13,952 nt of DNA from Candidatus Zixiibacteriota bacterium (GCA_030631455.1 DAOVLC010000004.1:1-13952); one strand, 5' to 3'. Counted from the stretch's first letter, positions 7,308 to 13,952 are shown. Notes: generated by a model not told the origin, from the letters alone. Program-made: numbers and translations.

Positions 7308-8343
7308 GCAAGTAACTGACATCTTGAGAACTGTCAATGACCCGGAATTACATCGATCCATAGTCGACCTGAAAATGGTCGATAGAATCGAAATCGACGA
7401 TGGCCTTGTAGAGATTGGAATAAAGCTGACAATACCGGGTTGCCCAATGAAAGCACGTATCGAAAGTGACGTGACCAAGGCAGTAACCGCCCTTGAAGGG
7501 GTGCGCAAAGTAAACATTCAGTTCGGCTCGATGAACCAGGAGGAGAAAGCGGCGGTTCGGAGTATGGTTTTGGGTCAACCGGAACCGGAGGAGGTCCCGC
7601 ACATCGCCGACCATATCCTCGCGATTTCATCCGGGAAAGGAGGAGTCGGCAAATCGACGGTGACCGCAAACTTGGCACGCTCATTTGCGGAGAAGGGATA
7701 CAAGGTCGGTGTGCTTGATGCCGATGTTTATGGGTTCTCAATTCCGAGGATGCTTGGAGTCACTACAAAGCCGACAGTCGTCGACAACATGATCATCCCG
7801 GTAGAGCAGAACAATATAAAGGTCATATCTATGGGTTTCTTCGTCCCGGATGATACGCCCGTAATATGGCGTGGCCCGCTGTTGCATAAGACTATAACAC
7901 AGTTTATGACTGATGTGGTTTGGGATAATCCTGATATTCTTCTGATGGATCTGCCGCCCGGGACCGGTGATGTTACCATCACTATTGGGCAAAAGCTTAC
8001 CGCCGCCCAACTCATAGTGGTGACTACACCACAGGTCGCAGCTGCCAACGTAGCCGGCAGAGTTGCAGCCATGGCGGAGAAAATAAACATCTCTCTGCTC
8101 GGAGTCATAGAGAATATGTCCTACTATCAGCTCCCCGATAACAGCAAAGAGTTCATTTTCGGACAAGGCGGAGGACAACTTCTCGCAGACCGTGCAGGCA
8201 CAGCCTTTTTTGGTGAAATACCGCTTCACAGAATTATCAGAGAATATGCCGATTCCGGTAAGTCTCTTTTCGATCAAACCAACACCGATCATCTTGCCGA
8301 CGCCTTCAGGGTAATCTCCGACCGGATTGCAGCGACGTTTTAA
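7294..8343 (+). CDS. mrp: Mrp/ApbC-type P-loop ATPase with N-terminal MIP18 domain, lacking CPxC
   Basis: The 349-residue protein has an N-terminal MIP18/DUF59-like domain (1-85, with TIPGCPM at 46-52), then a ParA/MinD-type Mrp ATPase: deviant Walker A GKGGVGKST (114-122), DADVYG (142-147), WRGPLLHK (192-199) and DLPPGTGD (219-226). The family carries or transfers Fe-S clusters in the cytoplasm. In cluster-binding Mrp/ApbC a CPxC motif follows ENMSY; here that place reads LPDN (280-283), and the only cysteine in the protein is C50. I recall cysteine-less variants at this position in some other phyla, so this may be a known subfamily with an altered role. AGAGG (7283-7287) lies 6 bases before ATG 7294, which supports the start. 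The overlap with an Rrf2 gene fits an Fe-S homeostasis unit. Confidence 0.93.
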   Translation: MITREQVTDILRTVNDPELHRSIVDLKMVDRIEIDDGLVEIGIKLTIPGCPMKARIESDVTKAVTALEGVRKVNIQFGSMNQEEKAAVRSMVLGQPEPEEVPHIADHILAISSGKGGVGKSTVTANLARSFAEKGYKVGVLDADVYGFSIPRMLGVTTKPTVVDNMIIPVEQNNIKVISMGFFVPDDTPVIWRGPLLHKTITQFMTDVVWDNPDILLMDLPPGTGDVTITIGQKLTAAQLIVVTTPQVAAANVAGRVAAMAEKINISLLGVIENMSYYQLPDNSKEFIFGQGGGQLLADRAGTAFFGEIPLHRIIREYADSGKSLFDQTNTDHLADAFRVISDRIAATF

Positions 8344-8556
8344 GATGTCTCACTAAACGCATATACTACGGTAAGCTACAGCTTAATGATGTCAAGGTTT
8401 CTCAGAAGTTGCGTAACATGCAACCAATGATACCTGTAATCAATTAAACCTCTGCGTGTTAAAATTGTTGCTTTTTTTCTATCTGATAGCTTGACAATTG
8501 TCTCTCGAAAAGACATTTTACGTCTCAGAACTTATTGAGTAGTAATGTGTTAACAG

Positions 8557-8567
8557 AATGTTGATAA
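8557..8567 (-). promoter_or_regulatory. Near-consensus DnaA box / AATGTTGAYAA copy 1
   Basis: The minus strand of 8559-8567 reads TTATCAACA, one mismatch from the DnaA box TTATCCACA. The + strand 11-mer AATGTTGATAA belongs to a three-copy family around dnaA. It also sits in the dyad ATGTT-GAT-AACAT (8558-8570). Confidence 0.45.
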
Positions 8568-8695
8568 CATACGAATGTTCGCGAAGAGCCATGAAACTGA
8601 CAAGGATCCGCAAGTTCCAACAGATGAAATGTGGACAGGATTCGGGGGCGACCCATTGGGGCAACGATAACACTGTAGGAGTCAACAGCTTGTGG

Positions 8696-8704
8696 TTATC
8701 CACA
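8696..8704 (+). promoter_or_regulatory. Consensus DnaA box
   Basis: TTATCCACA matches the classic DnaA box exactly, 31 bases before the preferred dnaA start. It forms half of the inverted repeat TGTGG-TTAT-CCACA (8691-8704). It probably mediates dnaA autorepression and/or origin binding. Confidence 0.8.
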
Positions 8705-8715
8705 AATGTTGACAA
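8705..8715 (-). promoter_or_regulatory. AATGTTGAYAA copy 2, abutting the DnaA box
   Basis: AATGTTGACAA starts directly after the consensus DnaA box. The minus strand gives TTGTCAACA, two mismatches from the box, so it may be a low-affinity DnaA site arranged head-to-head with it. Confidence 0.4.
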
Positions 8716-8735
8716 CGGAGACGAAGGCAACTAAA

Positions 8736-10115
8736 ATGAAAAACGATGTCACTCAAGTCTGGGCAGAATGTCTGTCCTACATGTCAAGGAAAGTAAACAA
8801 GCAGAGTTTCTTTACATGGCTAAAGCCAACCGCCGCCGTTGATGGTGACTTCAGTAACTTCCAGATTGGAGTACCGAACAAGTTTGCTGCGGACTGGCTC
8901 AATGAGCACTACTCCGAACTGATCAACGATGCTCTGAGATCTGTGACCAAGCAGAATTGCATTTTCAGACTCGTCATCAATCAAGACACCCAGGGCGAGC
9001 AGGTAAACATCTTCGAACCACCCGTGCCGACAGTCCCGGTGAAGCAAACCACCACATCGGGTTTTGCACCGACATCGTCCAACAGATTCGTAAGCACAGT
9101 GCTCTCCGACCGATACCAATTCGATTCCTTCATAGTAGGCAACTCCACTGAATTTGCATACGCAGCGAGTCTGGCAGTCGCCAAATCACCAGGTCGAACC
9201 AAATACAATCCGCTTTTTATCTACGGTGGCGTCGGCCTCGGCAAAACTCACCTGGCTCAGGCAATTGGGAACTTCATAATTGATGCGAATCAGTCAGCTC
9301 GCGTACTCTATGTAACTTCAGAGAAGTTTACCAGCGACTTTATCAACTCAATCACTACGAAGTCTGTTTCTGATTTCACGACCCATTACAGGTCTGCAGA
9401 TGTACTCTTGGTTGATGATATTCAATTCTTCTCCGGTAAAGAATCGACTCAGGAACAATTCTTTCACACCTTCAATACCTTACACCAGAATGGCAAACAG
9501 GTAATACTGACTGCCGACAGACCACCACGGGATATTAAGGGTCTCGAAGAACGCCTTCTATCGCGTTTCTCCTGGGGTCTTGTAACTGATGTTCAACCAC
9601 CGTCCCTGGAGACCAGAATCGCAATCCTTCAGAAAAAGTCCGAGTCTGATGGTTATCATCTTCCCGAAGATGTGCTTACATTCATCGCTGACTCGGTAAC
9701 CACAAATATCAGAGATCTTGAAGGCTGCCTCACGCGCCTTCTGGCATACGCATCACTCAGACGAAAAGAGATAAACGTCGATCTCGCTCAACAGATTCTC
9801 AAAGACTCGATTCCACATGCAAAACGAAGAATCACGACGGATCAAATTCAGAAGAAGGTTGCAGAGTTCTACAGCGTCAGTCCAGAGATGATGCAGGCGA
9901 AGAAAAAGACTGCCGAGGTTGCCTTAGCCCGTCAAGTAGCCATGTATCTCTGCAGGACATTGACCGACAGATCTCTCAAGGCTATCGGTGCAGACTTTGG
10001 CGGCCGGGATCATTCAACCGTGATTCACGCTCATAAGACTATTATGAATATGATAAAGAAGGACATAAATTTGAAGCTGCGGATAGATCAGCTGATCAAT
10101 TCTATGTATGTTTGA
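8736..10115 (+). CDS. dnaA: Chromosomal replication initiator DnaA
   Basis: DnaA binds origin boxes and, with ATP, opens the duplex and recruits helicase. The 459 residues show domain I (about 1-85, VWAECLSYMSRKV, FFTWLKP), a short linker, then the AAA+ domain: Walker A GGVGLGKTH (164-172), Walker B VLLVDD (223-228), TADRPPRDI, the arginine-finger region ERLLSRFSWGL and sensor-2 NIRDLEG (R326). Domain IV has the DnaA signature GGRDHSTV (422-429). An ATG at 8706 would add ten residues. I prefer 8736 because GAAGG (8723-8727) is well spaced before it, the N-terminus then matches the family, and the 8706 start would lie inside the DnaA-site cluster. The gene is flanked on both sides by DnaA-box-like sequences, so autoregulation is likely. 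Confidence 0.97.
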   Translation: MKNDVTQVWAECLSYMSRKVNKQSFFTWLKPTAAVDGDFSNFQIGVPNKFAADWLNEHYSELINDALRSVTKQNCIFRLVINQDTQGEQVNIFEPPVPTVPVKQTTTSGFAPTSSNRFVSTVLSDRYQFDSFIVGNSTEFAYAASLAVAKSPGRTKYNPLFIYGGVGLGKTHLAQAIGNFIIDANQSARVLYVTSEKFTSDFINSITTKSVSDFTTHYRSADVLLVDDIQFFSGKESTQEQFFHTFNTLHQNGKQVILTADRPPRDIKGLEERLLSRFSWGLVTDVQPPSLETRIAILQKKSESDGYHLPEDVLTFIADSVTTNIRDLEGCLTRLLAYASLRRKEINVDLAQQILKDSIPHAKRRITTDQIQKKVAEFYSVSPEMMQAKKKTAEVALARQVAMYLCRTLTDRSLKAIGADFGGRDHSTVIHAHKTIMNMIKKDINLKLRIDQLINSMYV

Positions 10116-10188
10116 GCAGTGTGGATATGGGTGCTAATATTTGTTGATATTCAAACGGCAATCACTTATATGTTTGCAACGCCACCGT

Positions 10189-10199
10189 AATGTTGACAA
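10189..10199 (-). promoter_or_regulatory. AATGTTGAYAA copy 3
   Basis: The 11-mer is identical to copy 2 in the dnaA leader. Here it lies between the arms AACGCC and GGCGTT. A shared motif on both sides of dnaA suggests a common binding protein, most simply DnaA. Confidence 0.4.
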
Positions 10200-10250
10200 T
10201 CAAAGGCGTTATGAACATTGGTCAGGCGATGAAACCTCAAGACGCTGAGG

Positions 10251-10282
10251 ATGTTAGTGTAATATTTCAAGAGTACTAACAT
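10251..10282. repeat. Inverted repeat ATGTTAGT/ACTAACAT
   Basis: Perfect 8-base arms at 10251-10258 and 10275-10282 are separated by 16 bases at the start of the AT-rich tract. It could be an operator half-site pair or a cruciform-prone unwinding element. No U-run follows, so it is not a dnaA terminator of standard type. Confidence 0.6.
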
Positions 10283-10290
10283 AACTATGA

Positions 10291-10314
10291 TTATTATGTA
10301 TAGATACATTATAA
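10291..10314. repeat. 24-bp near-perfect dyad upstream of dnaN
   Basis: Eleven-base arms (TTATTATGTAT at 10291-10301 and ATACATTATAA at 10304-10314) flank AG, with one mismatched pair. The dyad covers where the -35 of the TATAAT at 10318 should be, which suggests an operator for dnaN, or part of the unwinding region. Confidence 0.6.
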
Positions 10315-10317
10315 AGT

Positions 10318-10323
10318 TATAAT
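10318..10323 (+). promoter_or_regulatory. Candidate -10 box for dnaN-recF
   Basis: A perfect TATAAT lies 33 bases before ATG 10357, leaving room for AGGAG at 10346-10350. There is no recognisable -35, so if active it probably depends on another factor, possibly one binding the dyad next to it. Confidence 0.45.
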
Positions 10324-10356
10324 AAGAATAGAATGTGAATCAACCAGGAGAAGAAG

Positions 10357-11466
10357 ATGAGATTTGGAATAGCCACATCAAAACTGCTTGAACTTCTTAA
10401 TATCGTTCTTGGCGCTGTACCGAGTAAGTCTGCTCTGCCGATTCTGGGAAATGTACTCATTGAGGCACGGGACAAGGAAATACAGTTTGCCGCTACTGAT
10501 CTTGAGATATCCATATCGAGTCTGATAGAGGCAAAACCTGATAAGACCGGTTCTACAACTATTCATGCGAGAACATTGGCAGAGATTGTTCGGGAATTAC
10601 CGGAAACAGAGATTCTTATTACAGCCGAGAATGACAGGATGGAGATAAGTACGAAGACCGGCGAGTTCAAGATGTCGGGCATACCTGCCGACGAATTTCC
10701 GAGGATTGCCGAATACAATAGTGCTAAAGAAATCACTATCCCGGCAGCTGACTTTATCAGAATGGTCAGAAAAACATCCTTTGCCGTATCGGTTGACGAA
10801 TCGAGACCGGCACTTAATGGTATGCTCTGGCAAACTGCCGGCGACAAGATGATAATGGTTGCAACTGACGGGCACCGACTCGCGAAGGTAGCCCTTGAAA
10901 ATACAAAACTGCGCGGGATGGCAGATGACATCATCGTTCCTCCGAAAGCGATGAATGCAGTGGTGAAGCTGATCGGTGAAACGCACAAAGAGGTAGGTAT
11001 CGTATTCGGAGATAAGAACGTGATGTTCAGAGTCGGTTCAACAGTCATATCATCAAAACTGTTCGAAGGACCGTATCCGAATTTCGATCAGGTAATACCG
11101 ACGGATAATGACAAGCGGCTCATCGTGAACAAGGACGATCTGGCATCTGCTGTAAGACGCGTCTCCATACTCTCGAATTCACTAACGCATCAAGTAAAGT
11201 TTTCGCTCGGCAAGAACAAATTACAGCTCTCCGCTACGAATGTGGATATGGGCGGCGAGGCGAAAGAAGAGCTTCCTTGTGAGTATAAAGATGAGAAGAT
11301 GGAAATCGGCTACAATGCTTCGTATATAGAGGAAATTCTTAAGCAAACCGATGGTGGAGAGGTTGTGTTAGAGCTTTCGTCGCCTGTATCCGCGGGCATA
11401 ATCTACTCCGCAGATCGAACCGAGGACTATCTTTGTCTTGTAATGCCGCTGCGATTGGCTGACTGA
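10357..11466 (+). CDS. dnaN: DNA polymerase III sliding clamp, beta subunit
   Basis: DnaN forms the ring dimer that tethers the replicative polymerase to DNA. The 369-residue length is normal for the family. It begins MRFGIATSKLLELLNIV and shows SALPILGNVLIEA (about 25-37), the conserved DLEISI, the second-domain 'RPALNGML' and 'ATDGHRLA' phrases, 'FEGPYPNF', and a terminal 'CLVMPLRL'. Together these are diagnostic of all three clamp domains. AGGAG at 10346-10350 lies 6 bases before the ATG. recF follows after only 7 bases, so the two are co-transcribed. Confidence 0.98.
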   Translation: MRFGIATSKLLELLNIVLGAVPSKSALPILGNVLIEARDKEIQFAATDLEISISSLIEAKPDKTGSTTIHARTLAEIVRELPETEILITAENDRMEISTKTGEFKMSGIPADEFPRIAEYNSAKEITIPAADFIRMVRKTSFAVSVDESRPALNGMLWQTAGDKMIMVATDGHRLAKVALENTKLRGMADDIIVPPKAMNAVVKLIGETHKEVGIVFGDKNVMFRVGSTVISSKLFEGPYPNFDQVIPTDNDKRLIVNKDDLASAVRRVSILSNSLTHQVKFSLGKNKLQLSATNVDMGGEAKEELPCEYKDEKMEIGYNASYIEEILKQTDGGEVVLELSSPVSAGIIYSADRTEDYLCLVMPLRLAD

Positions 11467-11473
11467 GTCGGTA

Positions 11474-12595
11474 GTGCATCTTGACAGCTTAGACATTACA
11501 GGGTTCAGGAATTTCGCGTCCGCTGCAGTTCAATTCTCAGCCGGTAGGAATCTTCTTTTCGGTCCTAATGGCTCAGGAAAATCGAATCTACTCGAGACTA
11601 TTCATTATCTCTGTACGGCAAAGTCGTTCAGGAGCGCCACAGATGATTTGATTATGCGCAATGGAGCAGATTTCTTTCGAATGGTAGGTGAAGGCAAGGT
11701 AGGCGACGAGCCGGTAACAATAGAACTTGCGTATCGATCGGGCGAAAAGAAGCGCATCAAGATAAATGGTGTTCTACACTCCAAAGTAGCAGTACTCTAT
11801 GGACAGTTCAAGGTCGTGTTCTTTGGTCCCGATGATGTCGAGCTTGTGTACGGTCCACCTTCTGTGAGACGCAGGTTTCTTGATATCTCAATAGCGCAGC
11901 TTGAGGCCGGATATATACCGCTTCTCTGGGAATACAAGAAGGTTGTTGCACAGAGAAACGCGCTGCTCAGAGAACTGGGAGAAGCCTATGATTCCCTCGG
12001 CGCGATTGCCGGTGATGAATCGTTGCAAGTCTGGGATGAGAAGCTTATAGAACTCGGACTGGCTATTAACGGGTCACGTGCTCGGTTCATCAGAGATGTG
12101 TCTGAGTTAGCGAGTAGATTCCACAGTAAGCTGACTGCTAATGATGACAGTTTGGAGATAAGATACAAGGCGTCCCCGGTTTTGGATGAGTATTCAGTCG
12201 GTGCGTATTTGAGCAAGCTCGAATCGAGACGTACGCGGGAGCTTCTGATGAGGCAGTCGATGTACGGCCCGCATCGGGACGATGTTCAGTTCCTGCTTTC
12301 GGGCGATGATTGCAGAAGTTATGCATCGCGCGGCCAGGTGAAATCCGCTGTGCTCGCAGTCAAATTTGCTGTGCTGGAACATGTGAGAGAGTTGTGCGGA
12401 GAGCCGCCGATATTGCTCTTAGACGAGATATTCTCGGATCTGGATAGGAATCGTCTGGATTGCCTTATGCCACTGCTTGAAGATCTCGGACAGGTGATCG
12501 TTACGACCTCTAAGTTAAGAGAGATCAAGGACTTAAGAATGTTCGAGAATTTACTCAAGGTAGATGCTGGGGTGATAAAAAAGTATACACCGTGA
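11474..12595 (+). CDS. recF: DNA replication and repair protein RecF
   Basis: RecF is an SMC/ABC-like ATPase that helps RecO and RecR load RecA at single-strand gaps. The 373 residues show Walker A GPNGSGKS (30-37), 'FFGPDDVELVYGPPSVRRRF' (116-135), the 'YGPHRDD' motif (264-270), an ABC signature region 'SRGQVKSAVLAVKFA' (285-299), Walker B ILLLDE (313-318) and the D-loop SDLD (321-324). The start is GTG at 11474, which gives the normal RecF N-terminus (LDSLDITGFRNF) 7 bases after dnaN. The ribosome site is weak, consistent with coupling to dnaN. No strong terminator follows. Confidence 0.97.
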   Translation: MHLDSLDITGFRNFASAAVQFSAGRNLLFGPNGSGKSNLLETIHYLCTAKSFRSATDDLIMRNGADFFRMVGEGKVGDEPVTIELAYRSGEKKRIKINGVLHSKVAVLYGQFKVVFFGPDDVELVYGPPSVRRRFLDISIAQLEAGYIPLLWEYKKVVAQRNALLRELGEAYDSLGAIAGDESLQVWDEKLIELGLAINGSRARFIRDVSELASRFHSKLTANDDSLEIRYKASPVLDEYSVGAYLSKLESRRTRELLMRQSMYGPHRDDVQFLLSGDDCRSYASRGQVKSAVLAVKFAVLEHVRELCGEPPILLLDEIFSDLDRNRLDCLMPLLEDLGQVIVTTSKLREIKDLRMFENLLKVDAGVIKKYTP

Positions 12596-12659
12596 TTGTA
12601 ACTTAGTGTAGCGCAAGCGAATAGGGCTATAAAAATGCCAAAAAAGAGGAGCTTTTTGC

Positions 12660-12688
12660 TTGCAAATTTGTTTAATTTATAGTATAAT
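12660..12688 (+). promoter_or_regulatory. Sigma70-type promoter for the DUF721-gyrB unit
   Basis: TTGCAA (12660-12665, 4 of 6 to consensus), a 17-base spacer and a perfect TATAAT (12683-12688) lie 23 bases before ATG 12712, in an AT-rich stretch. Transcription would start near 12695, giving a short leader. This is the best promoter in the window. Confidence 0.75.
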
Positions 12689-12711
12689 AAGGACTTACGG
12701 GGAAAGCCACT

Positions 12712-13017
12712 ATGGGAAAACCTGTAAGCATTAAAGACGTCATAGGGAGAACTCTGAAATCCCTGGGTCTTGAGAAGAGAGTCAAAGAAGCTGGTGTAGT
12801 ACATATCTGGTCGGAGGCCGTGGGAGAACCAATTGACAAAGTAACTCAGGTGATCGGAGTAAGAGATGGGGTTGTCCGTGTCCTGGTTGAGAATTCGCTG
12901 TGGAGTCAGGAGCTTAGCCTCAGAAAGGTTGAGATCATTCGAGAGCTGAACGATCGGCTCGGAAAGAAACTGATAACGGATATTAGATTTCAGGTGACAC
13001 ACAGGCATGAATCTTGA
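12712..13017 (+). CDS. dciA: DUF721/DciA-like protein, probable helicase-loading factor
   Basis: The 101-residue protein matches DUF721. It has an N-terminal helical part (IKDVIGRTLKSLGLEKRVKE), 'IWSEAVGEPI' (32-41, with W33), 'DGVVRVLVENSLWSQEL' (52-68, with W64), 'IIRELNDRLG' and a final 'ITDIRF' strand. DciA interacts with the replicative helicase DnaB and is the ancestral loader in bacteria lacking DnaC/DnaI. The position between recF and gyrB is common for this family. The low-complexity C-terminal extension of some DciA proteins is absent. It has its own promoter upstream, and gyrB starts 27 bases downstream, so they form one unit. Confidence 0.85.
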   Translation: MGKPVSIKDVIGRTLKSLGLEKRVKEAGVVHIWSEAVGEPIDKVTQVIGVRDGVVRVLVENSLWSQELSLRKVEIIRELNDRLGKKLITDIRFQVTHRHES

Positions 13018-13044
13018 GAGTAGCTGTATATGAAGGATAAAGCA

Positions 13045-13952
13045 ATGAGCAATGTAGAGGTGACTAACACGAAGGAATCTAATAACAACTACGATGCCAA
13101 AGCCATTACCGTACTCAAAGGGCTTGAGGCGGTTCGACTTCGTCCTGCTATGTATATCGGCGACACAGGCAGCCGGGGACTGCATCACCTTGTATACGAG
13201 GTCGTGGATAACTCTGTGGATGAGGCGCTGGCTGGGTTCTGCGATTCTATCAACGTGATTATCAACGAGAATGGCAGTGTCATGGTAGAGGATAACGGAC
13301 GCGGTATTCCTGTGGATGAGCACCCGACGGAGAAGAAACCCGCACTCGAGGTTGTGATGACCAAGCTTCATGCCGGCGGCAAGTTCGATCATGCTTCGTA
13401 CAAAGTGTCGGGTGGCTTGCATGGTGTTGGCGTATCTGTCGTTAACGCGCTTTCCGAGTGGTGTGAGGTGGAGATCGGTCGAGACGGCGATGTCTACTAC
13501 CAGAAATACAACAGAGGAGACCCGGAGAAGCCGCTGAGGAAGATCGGTCAGCGAAAGAAAACCGGTACCAAGACCACGTTTATGCCTGATGGCAAGATAT
13601 TTCCTAAGAGGGGTTTCAAGTATGATATCCTCGCAGCCAGGATGCGCGAACTGGCGTTCCTGAACAGGGGTCTGAAGATTCAGATTTCCGATGTTAGTGA
13701 AGATAAATCAGAGTTTTTCTTCTACAAAGGTGGTATTGCGACGTTTGTCGAGTGGCTCAATCAGAACAAGACTCCAGTGTATAAGAAACCGATCTACTTC
13801 ACCGCATCTCGTGAAGGTGTAGAGATGGAGTTCGCTATTCAGCACAACGATTCCTACGTCGAGAACATCTTCTCATATGTGAACAACATAAACACGATCG
13901 AAGGCGGAACGCATCTGGTCGGATTCAAGACTGCGCTGACTCGCACGATCAA
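13045..13952 (+). CDS. gyrB: DNA gyrase subunit B (3' truncated by window)
   Basis: GyrB is the ATPase subunit of the enzyme that introduces negative supercoils. The frame is open to the right edge, giving 302 codons. GHKL ATPase motifs are complete: EVVDNSVDEA (52-61, catalytic E52, Mg-binding N56), EDNGRGIP (82-89) and GGLHGVGVSVVNALS (123-137). 'LEAVRLRPAMYIG' and 'LHAGGKFD' are further GyrB hallmarks. ATG 13045 is preferred over ATG 13030 in the same frame because AAGGA (13033-13037) sits 7 bases before it. ParE is a close relative, but the recF-DUF721 neighbourhood favours GyrB. The transducer domain is only partly visible and the TOPRIM domain lies outside the window. Confidence 0.97.
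   Translation, partial: MSNVEVTNTKESNNNYDAKAITVLKGLEAVRLRPAMYIGDTGSRGLHHLVYEVVDNSVDEALAGFCDSINVIINENGSVMVEDNGRGIPVDEHPTEKKPALEVVMTKLHAGGKFDHASYKVSGGLHGVGVSVVNALSEWCEVEIGRDGDVYYQKYNRGDPEKPLRKIGQRKKTGTKTTFMPDGKIFPKRGFKYDILAARMRELAFLNRGLKIQISDVSEDKSEFFFYKGGIATFVEWLNQNKTPVYKKPIYFTASREGVEMEFAIQHNDSYVENIFSYVNNINTIEGGTHLVGFKTALTRTI

Larger units (their letters stand above)
8344..8735 (+). promoter_or_regulatory. dnaA leader/possible origin arm with DnaA box and dyads
   Basis: No gene is visible in this 392-base stretch. It holds a perfect 6-bp-arm dyad TAAGCT-AC-AGCTTA (8372-8385), a GTTGC/GCAAC dyad (8408-8424), a T7 run (8472-8478), a TTGACA (8491-8496) with only a poor -10, overlapping palindromes CGAATGTTCG and TTCGCGAA (8572-8585), two copies of AATGTTGAYAA, and one consensus DnaA box. 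This content suits dnaA autoregulation and an upstream arm of a bipartite origin. No convincing mrp terminator was seen. Confidence 0.6.
10116..10356 (+). other. Putative oriC: dnaA-dnaN intergenic region
   Basis: This gene-free gap contains three DnaA-like motifs in one orientation: TGTGGATAT (10120-10128, one mismatch to the box on the minus strand), TGTTGATAT (10142-10150) and AATGTTGACAA (10189-10199). The last is enclosed by AACGCC/GGCGTT (10178-10183, 10205-10210). After these come three inverted repeats and an AT-rich tract: 65 of the 80 bases from 10251 to 10330 are A or T. Boxes followed by an AT-rich unwinding-type tract between dnaA and dnaN resemble the B. subtilis-type arrangement. 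The + strand G/C bias also changes sign across this gap. Confidence 0.6.

Noticed and set aside
8472..8478. T7 run as the tail of an mrp terminator
   Set aside because: No stable stem precedes it closely.
8709..8737. TTGACA (8709-8714), 17-base spacer, TAAAAT (8732-8737): near-ideal sigma70 promoter
   Set aside because: Transcription would begin after the dnaA start codon at 8736, removing the start needed for a complete domain I; the TTGACA is more simply part of the AATGTTGACAA motif.
12637..12659. A/T-rich hairpin AAAAAG/CTTTTT as a recF terminator
   Set aside because: The stem is weak and mostly A-T, with a bulge, and no U-run follows it beyond the stem itself.
12319..13422. 367-residue minus-strand ORF
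   Set aside because: It is antisense to the ends of recF, the DUF721 gene and the start of gyrB, all of which show diagnostic motifs; the translated product has no recognisable domain.
1..13952. CRISPR arrays, tRNA or rRNA genes, insertion sequences
   Set aside because: No regularly spaced repeats, tRNA-like cloverleaf, rRNA sequence or transposase motifs were seen on reading the window.

Overview
The window comes from near the chromosomal replication origin of a Gram-negative bacterium, probably in or near the FCB superphylum (for example Zixibacteria, Latescibacteria, Marinimicrobia or a related candidate phylum). The evidence is a very large secreted Ig-rich protein ending in a FlgD-like/type-IX-style C-terminal domain, followed by a PorV/UPF0164-type outer-membrane protein, plus a dnaA-dnaN-recF-DUF721-gyrB order. 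I infer the lineage from gene content only. All genes lie on the + strand.

Region 1-4137 holds the 3' part of the large secreted protein, a GC-rich stem-loop without a U-tract, the PorV-like protein and a good rho-independent terminator. Region 4138-6725 is the least ordinary part. It has an unrecognised ~183-aa protein, a possible 48-aa peptide starting in an ATGA overlap with it, a leader with two competing dyads, and a 551-aa Lon-like protein. That protein lacks the N-terminal LON domain and has lost the Walker A Thr, the Walker B Glu, the arginine finger and sensor-2 Arg, yet keeps the Ser/Lys protease dyad. It looks like a protease carried on a dead AAA+ module. Region 6726-8343 encodes an Rrf2-family regulator with three cluster-type cysteines. 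It overlaps by 14 bp an Mrp/ApbC-type P-loop carrier that lacks the usual CPxC cluster ligands.

From 8344 to the right edge lies the origin and replication block. A DnaA-box-bearing leader precedes dnaA. An AT-rich dnaA-dnaN gap of about 240 bp carries near-DnaA boxes and several inverted repeats. Then come dnaN, recF (7-bp gap), a consensus promoter, a DUF721/DciA-like gene and the 5' part of gyrB. An 11-mer, AATGTTGAYAA, occurs twice in the dnaA leader and once in the dnaA-dnaN gap. G versus C counts on the + strand change sign between dnaA and dnaN. Both point to an origin around dnaA, most likely in the dnaA-dnaN gap.

Together the right half encodes origin recognition (DnaA), helicase loading (DUF721/DciA-like), the sliding clamp (DnaN), gap repair (RecF) and supercoiling (GyrB). 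The left half holds surface/secretion genes, an iron-sulfur-linked regulator-carrier pair and an atypical protease cassette.
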